A stretch of 64,000 nucleotides of DNA, taken from Phellopilus nigrolimitatus (taxonomy: Eukaryota; Basidiomycota; Agaricomycetes; Hymenochaetales; Hymenochaetaceae). The stretch covers positions 1,860,001-1,924,000 of the forward strand of contig JAJOHG010000001.1 of NCBI GenBank assembly GCA_021029095.1, read 5' to 3'. Under the pieces are notes generated by a model. It did no database searches, was not told where the DNA came from, and saw only the letters and a list, made by a program, of their open reading frames with translations. Shown piece by piece: positions 1-14,926 of this stretch; the stretch's first letter is position 1, and every line of letters starts with the position of its first letter. The translations under genes were made by a program, and so were the position numbers.

Positions 1-1895
<1,895 letters not shown>

Positions 1896-2606
1896 TCTGT
1901 GCTAGTCATTATGCAAACTAACTACGTCCTCCCTCCCCTCTTCCCAATGTCTGTTGGATGGTGATATTTTTTTGGTCCGCTGAATGTTCAACTTGTCTCG
2001 TTTTCGTTTTATTTTTCGATAGGATCTTGTTATCGGTGCGCTGTCGAGTTTACTTTTCTCGCTTTTTTTTACCTATCAGCTATTGTGTTACGTTGTAATA
2101 TTACAGTCGTGTATCGTTCGCTGTCTCATAAGTGCTTGGTATTTCAAGTATGGATCGTGATGGCTCTTGTTCCTAATCAGAGTATGACCGCGCGCGACGC
2201 GTGATCCGCGTAGCGGCCGAGCAAGCCGAGTTGAAACCATTAAATAAAGGGCAGAGGGGACCGACGTCGACGCCGCGCTGAAAAAACTTGTCTTTTTCGC
2301 CACAGGAATATCTGTTCTTCGACGTGTTTTGGTAAGTGTTCTTGCCACATCTCCCATCTGACTCCTGTGTGTACATGCGCGGAGGAGAGGCTATATGCAG
2401 CGCGGAGGACGGACGATCGAGGGTGGGTGACCCCTTTGGAATGCACGGACGCATGTGCGCCGATGCGGCGTAGATGGGCTTTAGAGTCTCCCCTGCCCAC
2501 TTTACCTCCACTCCAGTCCATATACATACCCACTCCCTCTCCCGATTATAGTCCACTGCTAAGCTACTCCCCTAGCATCTCCCTCCCATCAGACGACTAG
2601 CACGCA
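1896..2606. promoter_or_regulatory. CSL 3' flank and pyruvate kinase promoter region
   Basis: About 700 bases with no gene seen. The last 120 bases before the pyruvate kinase start (about 2495-2600) are strongly pyrimidine-rich on the coding strand (runs such as ccactccctctcccg). Such CT-rich leaders are common upstream of highly expressed glycolytic genes in filamentous fungi. The transcription start is not determined here. Confidence 0.4.
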
Positions 2607-4968
<2,362 letters not shown>

Positions 4969-5398
4969 ATTTGCTGAATTTTGTTGGGGGGCATCTAGCT
5001 TTGAGGAAGCTGAAAAGGACTTGTATTTCTCATACTCACGTATACATAGAAGCAAACTGTGCGAATGCAATCTTCCGCTTTGCACTGACACGTTGAAGAT
5101 GAATTGGATCGAGACTTAATATGGGGTGTACAGTAAATTCGTTACCGACCGGCAGTAGCCGACAGCCCTTTCTCACGAGAGTTCGTCTTGGCTTAGTTGT
5201 CACCGCCCTTTCGCTCGCTGCCAACAGACGTCGGCGACGACCTCCACGTCAGTAGCATTAACGACTACAGCTACCATCACCTCCCGCCGCCCCACGACAG
5301 CGACGCAGCCGTCGCCCTCGACGGCCCCTCTTCTTCTCTTATCCAAGGCTTGTCGTTGCCGTCAAATCTGGAAAGCATCTGTATAAGATCCTGCACGC
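4969..5398. other. Intergenic region, pyruvate kinase 3' flank and GT32 promoter
   Basis: About 430 bases between two genes on the same strand. I see no additional gene, RNA or repeat. The stretch just before 5398 is CT-rich and probably holds the 5' leader of the glycosyltransferase. Confidence 0.4.
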
Positions 5399-7957
5399 AT
5401 GTCCTCCCTCCTGCACTCGGGGGGTGCGCCGAGGTCGAGCAAAACTCGCATATCCCCGCTGCCCACCTACTCCAGCGCCGTCCACGAAAAGACCGCCATC
5501 AACGGCGGCCGGCTGCAGTCCGGCTTTTTCACGACATTCTACGTGCCCATCCCTGGCGTGCCGGGGCGCCAGCTCAGGGCGCCCGTGCCCGTTCCGCCGC
5601 TGCTCTACTACTCGACCGTGTCGCGCTTCGGGCGCAAGCGCGGGTGCCTCGTGCTGCTGCTGGGCGCGTTCACCGTGCTCTGGACCGTGTTCGCTTTCGC
5701 GAAGCGCTTTGGGACCGAGGAGAAGCAGTGGCCGACGCCGTTCCAGAGCGACACGACGCTCGTCTTCCAGCGCGAGGACCTGCGCAAGATATGGGAGTGG
5801 GAGATCGCGAGCGGGCACTACCCGAGCAGCCGCAAAAGTGAGTCCCTTTGGCGCGCGATGGTCTTTTCCTTTTTCTTACGGGGGCGCTCTATCTACCTTA
5901 TCAGTCCCCGAGCAGATTGGCTTGCCCCACGAGCCGCTCAATCCTGCCCTCCCTCCGCTCAAGAAGCCGACACTCCCCTCGCGCTTCAGGCCCCCTCCGA
6001 AATCCGTACTTGTCGACAACACGCGGGATCGGTTCGAAACGTGTTTATTTGGATATCCGAGCCAGTCCTCCCAATGTCGCCTACCCTCCGCGGCCTATTC
6101 CCGGGAGTGTGGCAGACCTTGATGTCGTAATGGAGAATTGTGATTTTACTAACAACAAAGTAAGTGCTTCTGCAAACCAGAGGGAGAAGCAACGATATTC
6201 ACTCTTCGCACTTAAATTAGTATGTCCGCGATTGTCTAGAAGTTCTCCGCCTCGGAGGCGGATTGGATAATGAGAACCGCGTGAGGCGCGGGAAGATGGA
6301 TGAGTGGAAGTACATTTATCTTGAGCAGGGCGACTTGCAAAATTTCACGGCGGATCAGGACTGAAGAGCCCACCTATAATCCATGGGCGGCGGAGATCAT
6401 CCTGAAGAACAAGAGCAGCGAAGAAAACCCGAATGCTGGTCTGACGAAGAAGTGGGGCGCGGAATGGGAGCCAACGATCGCGCTCCCGGATCCTGTCGAG
6501 TACCGTAGATCTGAGGTGCTCGATGGACCTTGCGATCCAGACCATCCGCGCATCTACCACATGTTCTGGACCGGACCTTTCACCGACAAGCCGTATCTCG
6601 CCCTGCTTTCGTACCTCTTTACTCAGAATCTTGGTCTTCACGAACCGGCTGCGCACAAGGAGACGAAGGTCTGCAGGCCGCAGTTCTGGCTGTGGATTAA
6701 CCCGGGTCCTGCTGCTGCTGTTCCGAACCCGAACGCACGCCGGGAGATGTTCGATCAGCTCAAGTCGAATCCGTGGGCATCGCCCTTCCTCCACCCGCGT
6801 TTCAAGGATGTGATCCAGTTCAAGATGTGGAACACTACGGAGCAGCTCGACGGCATTCCGGAGCTGAAAGAGGAGTGGCGCGCGCTGCAGGACACGCTTT
6901 TCAACTCGGGTGGACATATCATCCAGGTGCCGCAAGAGAACGGGGATAATGCAACCTCGGAGGAACAGGAGCCTGAGACTGTTGCGGCCGAGCAAGGCGA
7001 GGACTTGACTGAACCTCCGTCTCCCTCTACGCCTGTCAAGGCCGACAATGATGACATGTTGAACCGACTTGGTTCAAAATCGTCTTCGTCATACGATCGT
7101 CTGTCTGTTATCCTTTCTGACATGGCACGCTTCGTCTTATGTCATCGCTTTGGCGGAATCTATCTTGACTGCAGACACGATTCTGCTTCGCGACTGGGAA
7201 GAGCTCTGGGGGTGGAAGGGTGCCTTTGCGTACCGCTGGTCCCGACTGGAGACGTACAACACGGCGGTTCTGCACCTGAACAAGAACTCTGCGCTCGGGA
7301 CGTTCCTCTTCAGAACGGCTTTGAAAAACTTGCTCGACTTTCATCCCATGACCGTGTCGAAGTACACGAAGGACTCGTTCATGGAAGGACTGTTGCTCCG
7401 CCTGCCGGATGCCCTGTTCGACTCCGCGTGGCTGAACACTGAGTACTTCCAAAGAGATAGGCCACCTCAGCCTTATTTCACTGGGTAAGGTTTTATTAGC
7501 CGGCGGTTTAATGAAGACAAAGGCTTATGAAGTTTAATGGATTCATTAATAGGTTCGAGGACTTCTTCGATACGCCCGCTCAGCAAAGCGCGGCTCCTCA
7601 ATCTTTGGGCTTCGATGGCTTCTTCAGAGGCGCATACTCTTATCACTTCCATAACTTCTGGTGCGTTTTTGTTCTTATCGCCCATGTACTGTAGTGCTAA
7701 ATCTGTTGTGAAGGTGGAAACCGTTTGACCCGACTCGCGACTGGCCTGATCTCGGTCCGCGCTTCATTAGGGGAGAAGCGCTTGCCCGTGAGCAGCTTAA
7801 GGCTGCGTCGGCTTCGGACACGGACTCTGAACCAGAGGAGGAGAAGGTCTCAGATGACAAGCGGGATCTGGACTGGGCAACTGTGCTCAAGCGCACGTTC
7901 GAGAGCTATATTCGTGGCGAGCGACCGAACATGTACGGAGAGTGGATACAGTGGTAA
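5399..7957 (+). CDS. Type II membrane glycosyltransferase, GT32 / DXD family (frame broken)
   Basis: Predicted Golgi glycosyltransferase. The N-terminus has a cytosolic stretch, then one hydrophobic anchor (CLVLLLGAFTVLWTVFAFA, about residues 83-101), then a lumenal catalytic region. Diagnostic segments are YLDIRASPP, GSVADLDVVMENCDF, IYHMFWTGPFTDKP, LSDMARFVLCHRFGGIYLD followed by ADTILLRDW (the DXD sugar-nucleotide motif), GPxFTG-like PYFTGFEDFF and YSYHFHNFWWKPFDP. The family transfers sugars from nucleotide donors; which sugar cannot be told. Introns include about 5837-5904, 6160-6220 and ones near 7485 and 7660. Three frame breaks are visible, each one base too many: between about 5990 and 6025, near 6362 and at 7170, the last inside the DXD motif. 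All surrounding protein is well conserved, so consensus error or very recent decay are both possible. Confidence 0.75.
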
Positions 7958-8529
7958 ACAGTGACGAGTCCCATGCACATTTCCCTTATCTCTTTACTCC
8001 GTGCGTACGCGCGGGCTGGAAAAATCAAGCTGGAGTAAATGGACTGTGAACGCTGGTGGTCGTTATCTAGGCAGTCCGACGTCCGCGACGTGACTCTTTC
8101 CGCATCTTGAAAGTAAACTAACGGACTTTCGGGGATTGGCTTAACTTACATCTTTATATCTTTATCATGTCCTTGTCCTTATCGACAAGTGCGATGCAGA
8201 ACTTTCATTGGATCTTTACTTTTCCAAGCTTCCCTTTCGTTTCTCATCTGCTTCGCTTTACAATCACTCTGGGTTGGCGGGTTCGTCCATGACATGCATG
8301 ACTATTCCACCACTCCATCCGCTTTGCATCGAGACTACCCGAGGTGTCTTAATCGCAGTAATTGGTTACTCTAGATGTAGTTTTTACTTCTGTTCTTTCA
8401 CTTTCGTTCATCTATACCTTGCATATCGGACCCAGCGGACAGCGTACAACATATCTAACTATTTACTTTCACAAGAGGTATGTTCCGCAATTCAAGGTAT
8501 GCATATACACGAATTGTAGTTTAAGCTTA
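7958..8529. other. Convergent 3' intergenic region
   Basis: About 570 bases between the 3' ends of the glycosyltransferase and the epimerase. No gene recognised; short open frames here have no recognisable domain. Presumably holds both 3' untranslated regions. Confidence 0.4.
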
Positions 8530-9624
8530 CTATGTTCGCGCCTGTGTGATCTTGTCCTGCGCGGCGTTGACTGTCGCCTTGAGAGTCGCAATGACGCTGT
8601 TAGGATCGCTTGCGCCGAAGATAGCCGTCCCTGCTACGATAACGTTGCTACCTGGGTACGAGAAAGGCACACGAGGTTGAGAAATATCCCATGGTGATAT
8701 GAAGGATGAGAAATTTGCTCGCCTGCGTCAGCGCATTTCCCCACGGTGGTCGGGCCCACGCCGCCGTCGACTTCGATGTCTTTTTCCGGGAACCGCTCGC
8801 GCAGCTCGGCGACTTTGGGCACGCACCGTTCGATGAATTTCTGGCCGCCCTTTCCTGGATAAACGGTCATGACGAGGATCATGTCGGCCGCGTGGCCAAC
8901 TTCGTCGGTGACGGCTGTGGAGGGCGTGTCGGGCGAGATGGCGACACCTGCCTTCATGTGCCGGCCGTGAATTTTCTGGATGAGCGGTATGGGGGCGGCT
9001 GGGCGGGTTCGAAATGAGGCGAAATAAGGATCGTGTAAGTAATAGCACGAGTGAGTGTATGCGCGGCGAATAAAGTGGTATACACGCACAAGTTGCCTCG
9101 AGATGAAAGCAGTAAAGCGACCCGCCTGCTTCCGCGATGGCGTCAACCCACTGTTGGTGATCAGACGGCGCTGCGTTGGCTAGATTGGAATGCGGCGCGT
9201 ACTTTTTCTGGTTCAGAAACCATCATATGACAGTCCATGAATATGCCCTTGACGCCTTTATGCACGCACGAGAGCACGGGCGGGCCTGGCAATTACACGC
9301 GTTGGACGCGTTATCATCAGAGGACAGTAAGCCACGAAGAAATTGGATATGTGCTCGCGCACCCATGGTGATGTTCTCTACGAAATGGCTGATTGAAACA
9401 GCGCTGTGAGTTTCTCAGGTTGAATTAACATGTATAGTGAGCCGTTCACCCGTCCATGACATCTGGACGGCGCCAGTTAGATCGTTGCTGACTTTGCGCG
9501 AATGGATACGAGGCGCACCCATGTGAAGCCACTGCGCACCGCCCTCCATCATGCGCTTGCATTCCACGGCAAGCTGGCCGAAGTCGGATGCGAGGACGGA
9601 GGGAGAAATGATAGCTTGAGGCAT
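8530..9624 (-). CDS. RPE1: Ribulose-phosphate 3-epimerase
   Basis: Pentose phosphate pathway enzyme interconverting ribulose 5-phosphate and xylulose 5-phosphate in the cytosol. The spliced protein starts MPQAIISPSVLASDFGQL and continues with DVMDGHFVENITMGPPVL, MDCHMMVSEPEK, FHLEAT, KAGVAISPDTP, MILVMTVYPGKGGQKFI, KDIEVDGGVGPTTV and SNVIVAGTAIFG. These are the metal-binding and phosphate-binding segments of the family's TIM barrel (Ser, two His, two Asp). At least five short introns interrupt it, including one exactly after MVSEPEK. The start at 9624 is chosen because it gives the canonical N-terminus; the open frame extends further upstream without homology. The stop is at 8530-8532. No frame breaks. 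Confidence 0.93.
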
Positions 9625-9865
9625 TTTGTCGTACCGATTGTTGGCCACGACTACAGTTACAGACGAGCGTATATGCGCTACGTGATCTTCACGTGATAAT
9701 AGATTAACCAAATATGGAAGTATAATTAGCAGCTAGCGAGCCACCTTGCCGATAACCGCGCTTGTTCTTGTGGTCTTGTCCTTTGTTCGCTCTCTTGCCT
9801 CCAACGACACCATCACGACTCTGTTAGCACATCCACCACGCACACATACACATTTTCATACAACT

Positions 9866-12667
9866 ATGACGCCGAGGACGAAGAAACTGAAATTACAGGA
9901 CGGTTCAGTCACTGAAGAAACAGAACCGAGCCAGCGGGATCTGTTTTCAATTCTACCATTTGAACTCCTGGACGAAATCTTATCACGCACTTCGCCGAAG
10001 GAGGTCCTGGCTCTCGCGCGATGCAGCCGCTATTTCTGCAATACTCTTGTAAATGAGTCCGCGGCTCGGATCTGGAAGGCCTCGAGGGCGTCCTGTGTAC
10101 CACGCCTCCCGGACCCTACACCGAACTTTACGGAGTCTGCTTACGCTGCTTACATCTTTGACGGCGGGTCATGCGAGGTAAGCTGCATAACGTATGCTAA
10201 GCTCGGAAACTCAAAGTGCTCCTACAGAATTGCAAGAAACACACAGACAACTACTACAAGTCCTTCTCCTTACGTCTCCGGTTATGCGACAATGTAAGAC
10301 GGTTATACTTACCTTCGCACTCATTCCTGACACGAAACTCCAGAATCAATGTCTCGCGGACTGGAAAAGGTCTCTATTTTGTATCACTTCGCGCCCGTCC
10401 GTTTAGCTCATCCTCTTTTGAAGAGAAAACGCCCTGCACGCTGGTTCAGAGGTTGACCATATTGCAGTCATGCAATGGCTTCCGTGCTCCGAGGATGCTT
10501 GTAAGTCGTCGTTTGGCTCCAATCACTAGATGGCTAACATATGTGTTCAGGGGGATCGTCTATTCTGAGAATGAGTAAGTCGCCTTTAGTCTCTCTGCGA
10601 GTGCCTTTGCTCACGGGAGCAAAGTGAACTCTTATTATCGCAAGACGCAGTTTTGCCAAGCACTTGAGGAATACAAACAAGTGGCGTCAAGAAAAGACGG
10701 GCAACAGCTTTACTATATTGTAAGATATTACTTTTAGGTCGGAATTGCTTTGTTGTATAGACCTTTACTCCTATAGATTCACCACGCGGACGAGGCCAGG
10801 AAAAAGGAAGTCATGGACGTAAGTCTCCTCGGTTGTCAACTGTACCGGGCTTGTTTTTCATACGTATACCATATCTAGCTTTCGGGAAAACTCGTTAATT
10901 GGGTGTCGCAACGAAACCGAATTGTGACTCAAGTCAAACAGCAGAACTTACACAGGTAAGTAATCCGGAGAATTCTGCTGCAGCAATTTGTCGGACAGTT
11001 GGCATGTTTGACGGACATGGAAGCCTTAGCTATGTTCCTGTCCGCCAAAAGGTTTTATTTATTTATTTTGGCCAAACCTCTGCAGCTGAGCGACGTACTT
11101 AATTCGAACCTCGGTGACTAACGCCCTGTTTTTAATTTCAGTGCACGCTTGGTCGCCGAGAAAGAAGGCTGGGAGACGTCGGATCTCAAGAACGCCCCAA
11201 GTTGCGCAGCCTTGCTTAGACACAAGAACCGCGCGATTGAAGCTGCGACTAATCTTGGTTAGTCGAAACTTCAGAAGTGACTATACTAAACATTAGCTAA
11301 GTTACACTATACCCGATAGATTTCAAACTTATCAAGCCGGCTGTGGAAATTGAAATAGCAAAGATAATCGAAAAGAGAAAACGCGCCGCTGACGAAGAGT
11401 CGTACAGAAAACGGCGAGAGGCAGTTGCACTGGACTTCCACCGACTGAAGTCGTCCGGAATTGAAGGATATGCTTCTGTTCTTCCTACACTCCAAGTGTT
11501 TCGCGAACAGCTGATCATCAAGGCATTGCAAACCAATCGACAAAAGGATCCGAAAGACGTGACCGAGAAGCTCAAGGATCCAACCGTGAAAAGCATGATT
11601 GGTGATAATTTAGCGGCTTGGCGAGAGAAGGCGAGGAACGATTTTTCAACAATTCTTGGATTCGAGAACTATCAGGCGATCAGCGACAGAAAGCTACACC
11701 CGGTAGAAAGATTGACAGCTCGTTTCCTTTGCACGAAATGCGTGTGCAGCACGATCAAAGACCATGAAGTACCTTCGCTCGATTTCAAAGCTGCCTGTGG
11801 ACACAGTTGCCCGCACTTGAACAAGAAACAGCGGAGCAAGGAAAAATGGTCTGCTGGATACTTCGTTCCCGACTCTAAGGCGAGTCAGCTATCGATTTGC
11901 CAATTGGGTATAAATCTGAAGGTTATGTAGGCAATCAAGGTCACAATGGATCTGTTCACTCAACAAAATATTTCAGTGGAAGAGCGATCTTCCACGGGAG
12001 CTTCATCCTCTTTTGGAGACAGAATACAATGCAAGTCATGCGATGGCATAGTTGTTATGAATTTTGAGGCTATGGTAAAATTTCTTGATCAATCTCATAC
12101 TTCGAAATTGAAGCTGATTTTCGGATGTGTACGTCTTCATCAGCAACGACACTCTCATCGACATGAAGACATGAAGGTAGAACTCCTCACCCAAAATCAA
12201 GTGCAAAAATTGAAACGTCAACCAATTGAGTGGGGGTTGCGCGACGAGCTTATGTCGATGGCAAAAAGTGCACCACGAAAGCAGAACCTCAGGATCTACG
12301 GATGCCGCCACTGCATAGAGCACGAGTCCCCGCAGGAATTCGATTGCCCAGCCGCAAATGAGAGGCCGGACGATCAGGGTCAGAGTTCGTCGACGGAGAT
12401 CCCAGTAACAGCGAAATCCTCCAAGAAGTCTAGCAAGAAGGGGAAGTTAATGTCGTTCCATGGTCTGCGTGGACATGTTTCTCAAAGGTTTGTGAGCCTG
12501 ATGATGAAATTTGTGGATCTGTTTTGCTCAGTCTATTTGCTATTCGACTTTACAGTCACGGCGCTGCGCACATCTCAGACGAGGATTTGTATCGCATCAA
12601 AGGAGAGACCATTGCCAAAGCAGTTGCAGGCAAGGCTGTTCCTTTGGCACAAACTTCGGAAAAATAA
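9866..12667 (+). CDS. F-box protein of a fungal lineage-specific type
   Basis: Probable substrate adaptor of an SCF ubiquitin ligase. An F-box lies at about residues 25-70 (DLFSILPFELLDEILSRTSPKEVLALARCSRYF). After a short intron comes a Cys-containing segment (CENCKKHTDNYYKSFSLRLRLC), typical of many basidiomycete F-box proteins. Further exons encode an acidic/basic helical middle (LSGKLVNWVSQRNRIVTQV, IIEKRKRAADEESYRKRR) and a C-terminal part with CxxC pairs (FLCTKCVCS, CKSCDGIV, YGCRHC), ending VPLAQTSEK. The target is unknown. The exon structure between about 10310 and 10880 is uncertain; I could follow the frame only in pieces there. Start at 9866 is the ATG just before the F-box; the frame is open upstream. 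Confidence 0.72.
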
Positions 12668-13125
12668 ACAAATAAGGAACGAAAGCGGCAAATCGTGTTA
12701 AATTCCTCTCTCGATTATTTTTGACATCTTATACGGGCTCTATAGTATATATATCCATATAATTTCATCGACGTTTCTGTAGTTTCGTTCGCATAAACTA
12801 AGTTTAGTTGTCAGACTATTAAAGTTGTGTTAAGACGTTGTCTCGACATTGATTTTAACGTACTTTGAACATGGAATCACGTACTGAGCATCCATAAAGT
12901 ATCGACACAGGGTCTAAGCAAGGCTACGCCTTGCTCTTTCATAATATCTATTCTATTGTTATTGTACATGTACATACTCTATAGGTCCTCTAGACCCATG
13001 CACGTTGTTTCGCTCGTGGTGATGTTAAAATACACTTTAAAAGGGAAGAAATCGAACGTGTTAATAAATTATCCATGAATATCGCCCTCCGACCACTAGG
13101 CCGCACTAGACGACTTCCCACCAAG
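12668..13125. other. Convergent intergenic region with a perfect hairpin
   Basis: About 460 AT-rich bases between two convergent genes. The only structure seen is an 8-bp perfect stem with a 3-base loop at 12917-12935 (agcaaggc, loop tac, gccttgct). No gene. Confidence 0.4.
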
Positions 13126-14926
13126 TTATGATGCCCATTCCCATGTAATTGGGATACGGCCCACAGACTCATCGGCGAGCTATAGAATATTAAAAACAAT
13201 CAGTCGGTGCCAGACAACAAAACTAGAGTCGTACGCACCTTATCGAAAGCTCCCGCGGAGAGATCTAAGTCAGTGCTTCCTTGACACCCAGCGCAGCGAT
13301 CGACAATAGAGACATCTACAGATTTACCTTGGTCTAAAAAAGGTCGATGTTATGATCAGTGGGGAGTCCGCAGATGAAATTTCAAGACAACTTACAGTGT
13401 ATCGTAACTTTCTTCCCGCAGATAGGGTTGCTGTTTGGATTACCTGTCGCGCCTGGGTAGCTATCGAACACTTGACGAGATATGGCAGCGACCATATCTG
13501 TGGGGGCACTATTTTGACCGCATGCGCCCTGAGCAACCTGGAAGAAAGTACCATCGCCCTTCTGTATGCCAGTCATGAAGCCAGAAGAGCTTCCGCCGGT
13601 GGAGCTACTCCCAGAGCCAGAGGACGTGACTGTTCCCGTGCCAGAATCTGTGGAGGTGGGCGAGCCCGTCGGGTTGCTGCTGGAACCGGTACCAGCCGGA
13701 GTCGAGCCAGTGCCAGTTCCAGCCCCTGGGGAGCCTGAATCTGTCGGCGAGCCCGTCGGAGTCGAACCAGTGCCAGTTCCAGCACCTGGGGCACCTGAAT
13801 CTGTCGGCGAGCCCGTCGGAGTCGAACCAGTGCCGGTTCCAGCACCTGGGGCGCCTGAATCTGTCGGCGAGCCCGTCGGGCTGCTGGCGCCGGTACCAGC
13901 CGGAGTCGAGCCAGTGCCGGTTCCAGCACCTGGGGAGCCTGAATCTGTCGGCGAGCCTGTCGGAGTCGAACCAGTGCCAGTTCCGGCGCCCGAATCTGTC
14001 GGCGAGCCCGTCGAGTCGCTGCTGGGGCCGGTGCCAGCTGGAGTCGACCCAGTGCCAGTTCAGCCTGGGCGCCCGAATCTGTCGGCGAGCCCGTCGAGTC
14101 GCTGCTGGGGCCGGTACCAGTTGGGGTCGACCCAGTGTCTGTTCCAGTCGAGCTGGGACCATCATCAGTCCCTGGAGCGCCAGAGTCTGAGGGTCCGCCC
14201 GTCCCAGAAGAGGCAGGGGATGAGCCAGTAGGGGTTGCACTAAGGGATGTGCTAGTCAGTATTCGAGCCACAGGTGCAGGGTCCGCCAGACGTTGAGCTC
14301 GGTAATCCATCAGTAGGAGAGCCTCCTAAGCCCGAGGTTGGGGACGAGTCACCAGGGGTGTCGGTAGAAGAGCCTGTGCCGGAAGGGTCAGACGAGCCGG
14401 ATGGCGGCGTCGAACCTGATGGGCCCGCGGAGTCTGTCGGCGAGGCACTAGTAGAGTCTGCGCCCGGCGAAGTATCCGCCGGGGTTGTGCCACTTGAATC
14501 CGTTGGACTGCTGCCGGGCGAGTCTGTCGAGCTAGCAGGAGTAGTGCCGGCTGAATCTGTCGGCGAAGTTCCACTCAAAGAAGTAAGACCACCGCTAGAC
14601 GGGGTCGTGTCTGTTGCGTCGGCTGTCGATGTAGAGGACGGCCCAGTTGAGCTCGGGGGAGATCCGGTCAGCGAGCCTGGCGAGTTGGACAGGCTGCCGC
14701 TGTTCGGGTTATCACAACGCTTATCCAATTGCTCTTCCTTTGGCGGGTTATAAAATGTAAATCTTCGTTTGTCTAAATCGCTCCCAGTAGTAGCGGGCTC
14801 GTTTGCCCTTTCCTCTGGCGGGTTATAAAATGTAAATCTTCGCTTGGCGAAATCCTTGCGAGTAATGAGCGCGCTTGCGCTTGTGAAGAGTGCAAACAAG
14901 AAAAAGATCGCGAAGGTTCCTTTCAT
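13126..14926 (-). CDS. Secreted double-psi beta-barrel (expansin/RlpA-like) protein with two Kex2-flanked N-terminal peptide units
   Basis: Signal peptide (MKGTFAIFFLFALFTSASA) followed by DFAKR, then two units starting RFTFYNPP, each ending in a KR dibasic site (DLDKR, QLDKR). A long Ser/Thr/Gly/Pro linker with repeats follows. The C-terminal domain contains GTFFQVAQGACGQ, NPICGKKVTIHY, VDVSIVDRCAGC, TDLDLSAGAFDKLAD and ITWEWAS. That is the layout of barwin/expansin-like double-psi beta-barrels found in many secreted fungal proteins, with the conserved DRC and DLS/FxxLA blocks. The Kex2 reading is inferred from the sites. Two introns in the 3' part (donors near 13382 and 13235) are clear. 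In the linker the frame moves near 14254, either through a 52-base intron (14240-14291) with a poor donor or one extra base, and returns near 14085. The role (cell wall, plant wall or signalling) is unknown. Confidence 0.72.
13640..14130 (-). repeat. Minisatellite coding for the Ser/Thr/Gly/Pro linker
   Basis: Tandem units of about 60 bases (core ggcgagcccgtcggagtcg on the + strand) with longer variants carrying an extra ccggtaccagccgga block. On the coding strand each unit reads roughly TGSPTDSGAPGAGTGTGSTP. Copies differ by substitutions and by small indels, one of which shifts the frame near 14085. Confidence 0.85.
14741..14767 (-). repeat. 27-bp direct repeat, copy A (RFTFYNPP unit 2)
   Basis: Identical over 27 bases to the copy at 14816-14842. 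On the minus strand it encodes RFTFYNPP and sits directly after a KR dibasic site. Confidence 0.95.
14816..14842 (-). repeat. 27-bp direct repeat, copy B (RFTFYNPP unit 1)
   Basis: Identical to 14741-14767; unit spacing is 75 bases, a whole number of codons. Identity at third codon positions suggests recent duplication or conversion. Confidence 0.95.

Noticed and set aside
5197..5841. Arg/Ala-rich open frames overlapping the first exon of the glycosyltransferase
   Set aside because: Frame shadows of a GC-rich exon; only the frame from 5399 has a membrane anchor and family motifs.
12917..12935. Perfect hairpin between convergent genes, considered as a terminator
   Set aside because: Eukaryotic polymerase II genes do not use hairpin terminators; no functional claim is made beyond its presence.
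13566..14231. Long plus-strand open frame rich in Glu, Pro, Val (221 codons)
   Set aside because: It is the antisense of the minisatellite linker; repeats without stops are open in several frames. The minus strand has the signal peptide and barrel domain.
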